Positions 13,756-14,513 of a DNA stretch of 14,513 nt are shown piece after piece (positions within the stretch are counted from its first letter, which is position 1; each line of letters opens with the position of its first letter). This DNA comes from an uncultured Methanobrevibacter sp. (lineage in GTDB: Archaea > Methanobacteriota > Methanobacteria > Methanobacteriales > Methanobacteriaceae). Both the position numbers and the translations under genes were made by a program. The notes beneath the pieces were generated by a model. That model was given only the letters and a program-made list of their open reading frames with translations, had not been told where the DNA came from and made no database searches. Where the stretch lies: the NCBI GenBank assembly GCA_902783085.1, contig CACZPT010000108.1:1-14513 (forward strand), written 5' to 3'.

Positions 13756-14513
13756 ATTGGAGGCATACCGCCCATACCAGGATCCATAGGCATGTCTTCT
13801 GCTCCACCAGAAGATGCGATTACATCATCAATTCTTAAAATCATTTCAGCTGCTTCAGATGCAGATTGAATAGCTTGTTTTTTAACACGTTTAGGTTCAA
13901 TTACACCAGCTTCTTTCATATCTGATACTTTACCTGTGAATACATCTAATCCCATGTAGAAACTGTCTTCTTGAGAAGCTCTTAAATCTACTAAGGAATC
14001 AATACTGTCTAAACCTGCATTTTCAGCTAAAGTTTTAGGAACAATTTCTAAAGCTTCTGCGAATGCATTTACAGCTAATTGTTCTCTTCCAGAAATAGAT
14101 TCTGCATAATCTTTAAGTTTTTTAGCCATAGCTACTTCTGGTGCACCTCCGCCAGCTACAACTTGGTCATCTTCAACAGTAGCTGCTACTACACCAATAG
14201 CATCTTCAATAGCCCTTACAATTTCATCAACTATGTGTTTGGTACTGCCTCTTACGAATAAAGTTACTGCTTTAGCTGCACTACATTCTTCTACGAAAAT
14301 CATGTCTTCACCGGAGATTTTTCTGGATTCAACAATACCTGCTTCACCTAAATCATCACCAGTTAAATCATCTAAGTTAGAAACAACAGTTGCACCAGTT
14401 GCTCTTGATAATTTTTCAATATCTGATTTTTTAACTCTTCTTACAGCTAAAACGCCAGCTTTGGATAAGTAGTGTTGTGCTAAATCATCAATACCTTTTT
14501 GTGCGAATAATAC
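13749..14513 (-). CDS. Thermosome subunit (group II chaperonin), C-terminal part
   Basis: The frame is open from the right edge (VLFAQKGIDDLAQHYLSKAGVLAVRRVKKSD) to the TAA at 13749, giving 254 residues, roughly the C-terminal half of a ~540-residue subunit. The N-terminal half lies outside the window. It includes the apical-domain end (FVEECSAAKAVTLFVRGSTKHIVDEIVRAIEDA), the catalytic-side motif DDQVVAGGGAPEVAMAKKL, the equatorial region (FAEALEIVPKTLAENAGLDS, ILRIDDVI), and the Gly/Met-rich tail PMDPGMGGMPPMM typical of these chaperonins. The protein folds cytosolic proteins as an ATP-driven double ring with a built-in lid. Codon choice is more ordered (GGT, GAA, GCT, ACT) than in the regulator genes, as expected for high expression. 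An internal Met at 14303 is not the start. Confidence 0.95.
   Translation of the reverse strand, partial: VLFAQKGIDDLAQHYLSKAGVLAVRRVKKSDIEKLSRATGATVVSNLDDLTGDDLGEAGIVESRKISGEDMIFVEECSAAKAVTLFVRGSTKHIVDEIVRAIEDAIGVVAATVEDDQVVAGGGAPEVAMAKKLKDYAESISGREQLAVNAFAEALEIVPKTLAENAGLDSIDSLVDLRASQEDSFYMGLDVFTGKVSDMKEAGVIEPKRVKKQAIQSASEAAEMILRIDDVIASSGGAEDMPMDPGMGGMPPMM

Noticed and set aside
13749..14303. Separate short gene starting at the Met at 14303
   Set aside because: The same frame continues upstream with unmistakable thermosome sequence to the window edge, so 14303 is an internal methionine.
14079..14472. Plus-strand open frames opposite the thermosome gene
   Set aside because: They are antisense shadows of a highly conserved chaperonin gene, with no ribosome binding site or recognisable protein.

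Overview
The window is a chromosomal segment of a low-G+C methanogenic archaeon, most likely Methanobrevibacter or a close relative in the Methanobacteriales. The evidence is a set of methanogenesis marker proteins (Mmp15, 5, 6, 3 and 2), archaeal Nob1, a group II chaperonin (thermosome), CbiZ, FilR1-type regulators found in methanogens, TTTAAATA-type TATA boxes, and GGTG/GGAG ribosome binding sites that match an archaeal 16S rRNA 3' end. The sequence is strongly AT-rich throughout, including the intergenic DNA.

Layout. (1) Positions 1-2855, minus strand: operon mmp3-mmp6-mmp5-mmp15 (mmp15 runs off the left edge), tightly overlapping and linked to methyl-coenzyme M reductase biology. (2) 2969-3562, plus: a small exported protein with a probable leaderless promoter. 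It ends with no gap against (3) 6177-3563, minus: operon nob1 - DUF2117-like gene - mmp2. (4) 6178-6559: a gene-free AT-rich spacer with back-to-back promoters and six tandem 11-bp repeats next to the TATA box of (5) 6560-8978, plus: two tandem paralogous FilR1-type regulators, a small single-domain winged-helix protein, and moaB. (6) A palindromic terminator, then 9762-9011, minus: a PRC-barrel gene and pyrE. (7) 12442-9803, minus: a large protein joining a degenerate KaiC/RecA-like domain to a PEP/pyruvate-binding (ATP-grasp) domain, without the phosphohistidine or PEP-utilising domains of real PEP synthase. (8) A 261-bp spacer holding two copies of a GTCGGAAA-centred motif. (9) 13717-12704, minus: cbiZ. 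(10) 14513-13749, minus: the C-terminal half of a thermosome subunit, ending in a hairpin plus U-tract terminator that overlaps the region where cbiZ transcription should start.

How the genes fit together. Much of the window is core methanogen housekeeping: MCR activation or maturation (Mmp operon), rRNA maturation (Nob1), protein folding (thermosome), pyrimidine synthesis (PyrE), pterin cofactor synthesis for Mo/W enzymes (MoaB) and corrinoid salvage for methyl transfer (CbiZ). No mobile elements, CRISPR arrays, tRNA or rRNA genes were seen. The least explained parts are the FilR1 pair with its 11-bp repeat operator and moaB at the end of the operon, the KaiC-like/PEP-binding fusion with its repeat-bearing promoter region, and the unknown gene coupled between nob1 and mmp2.
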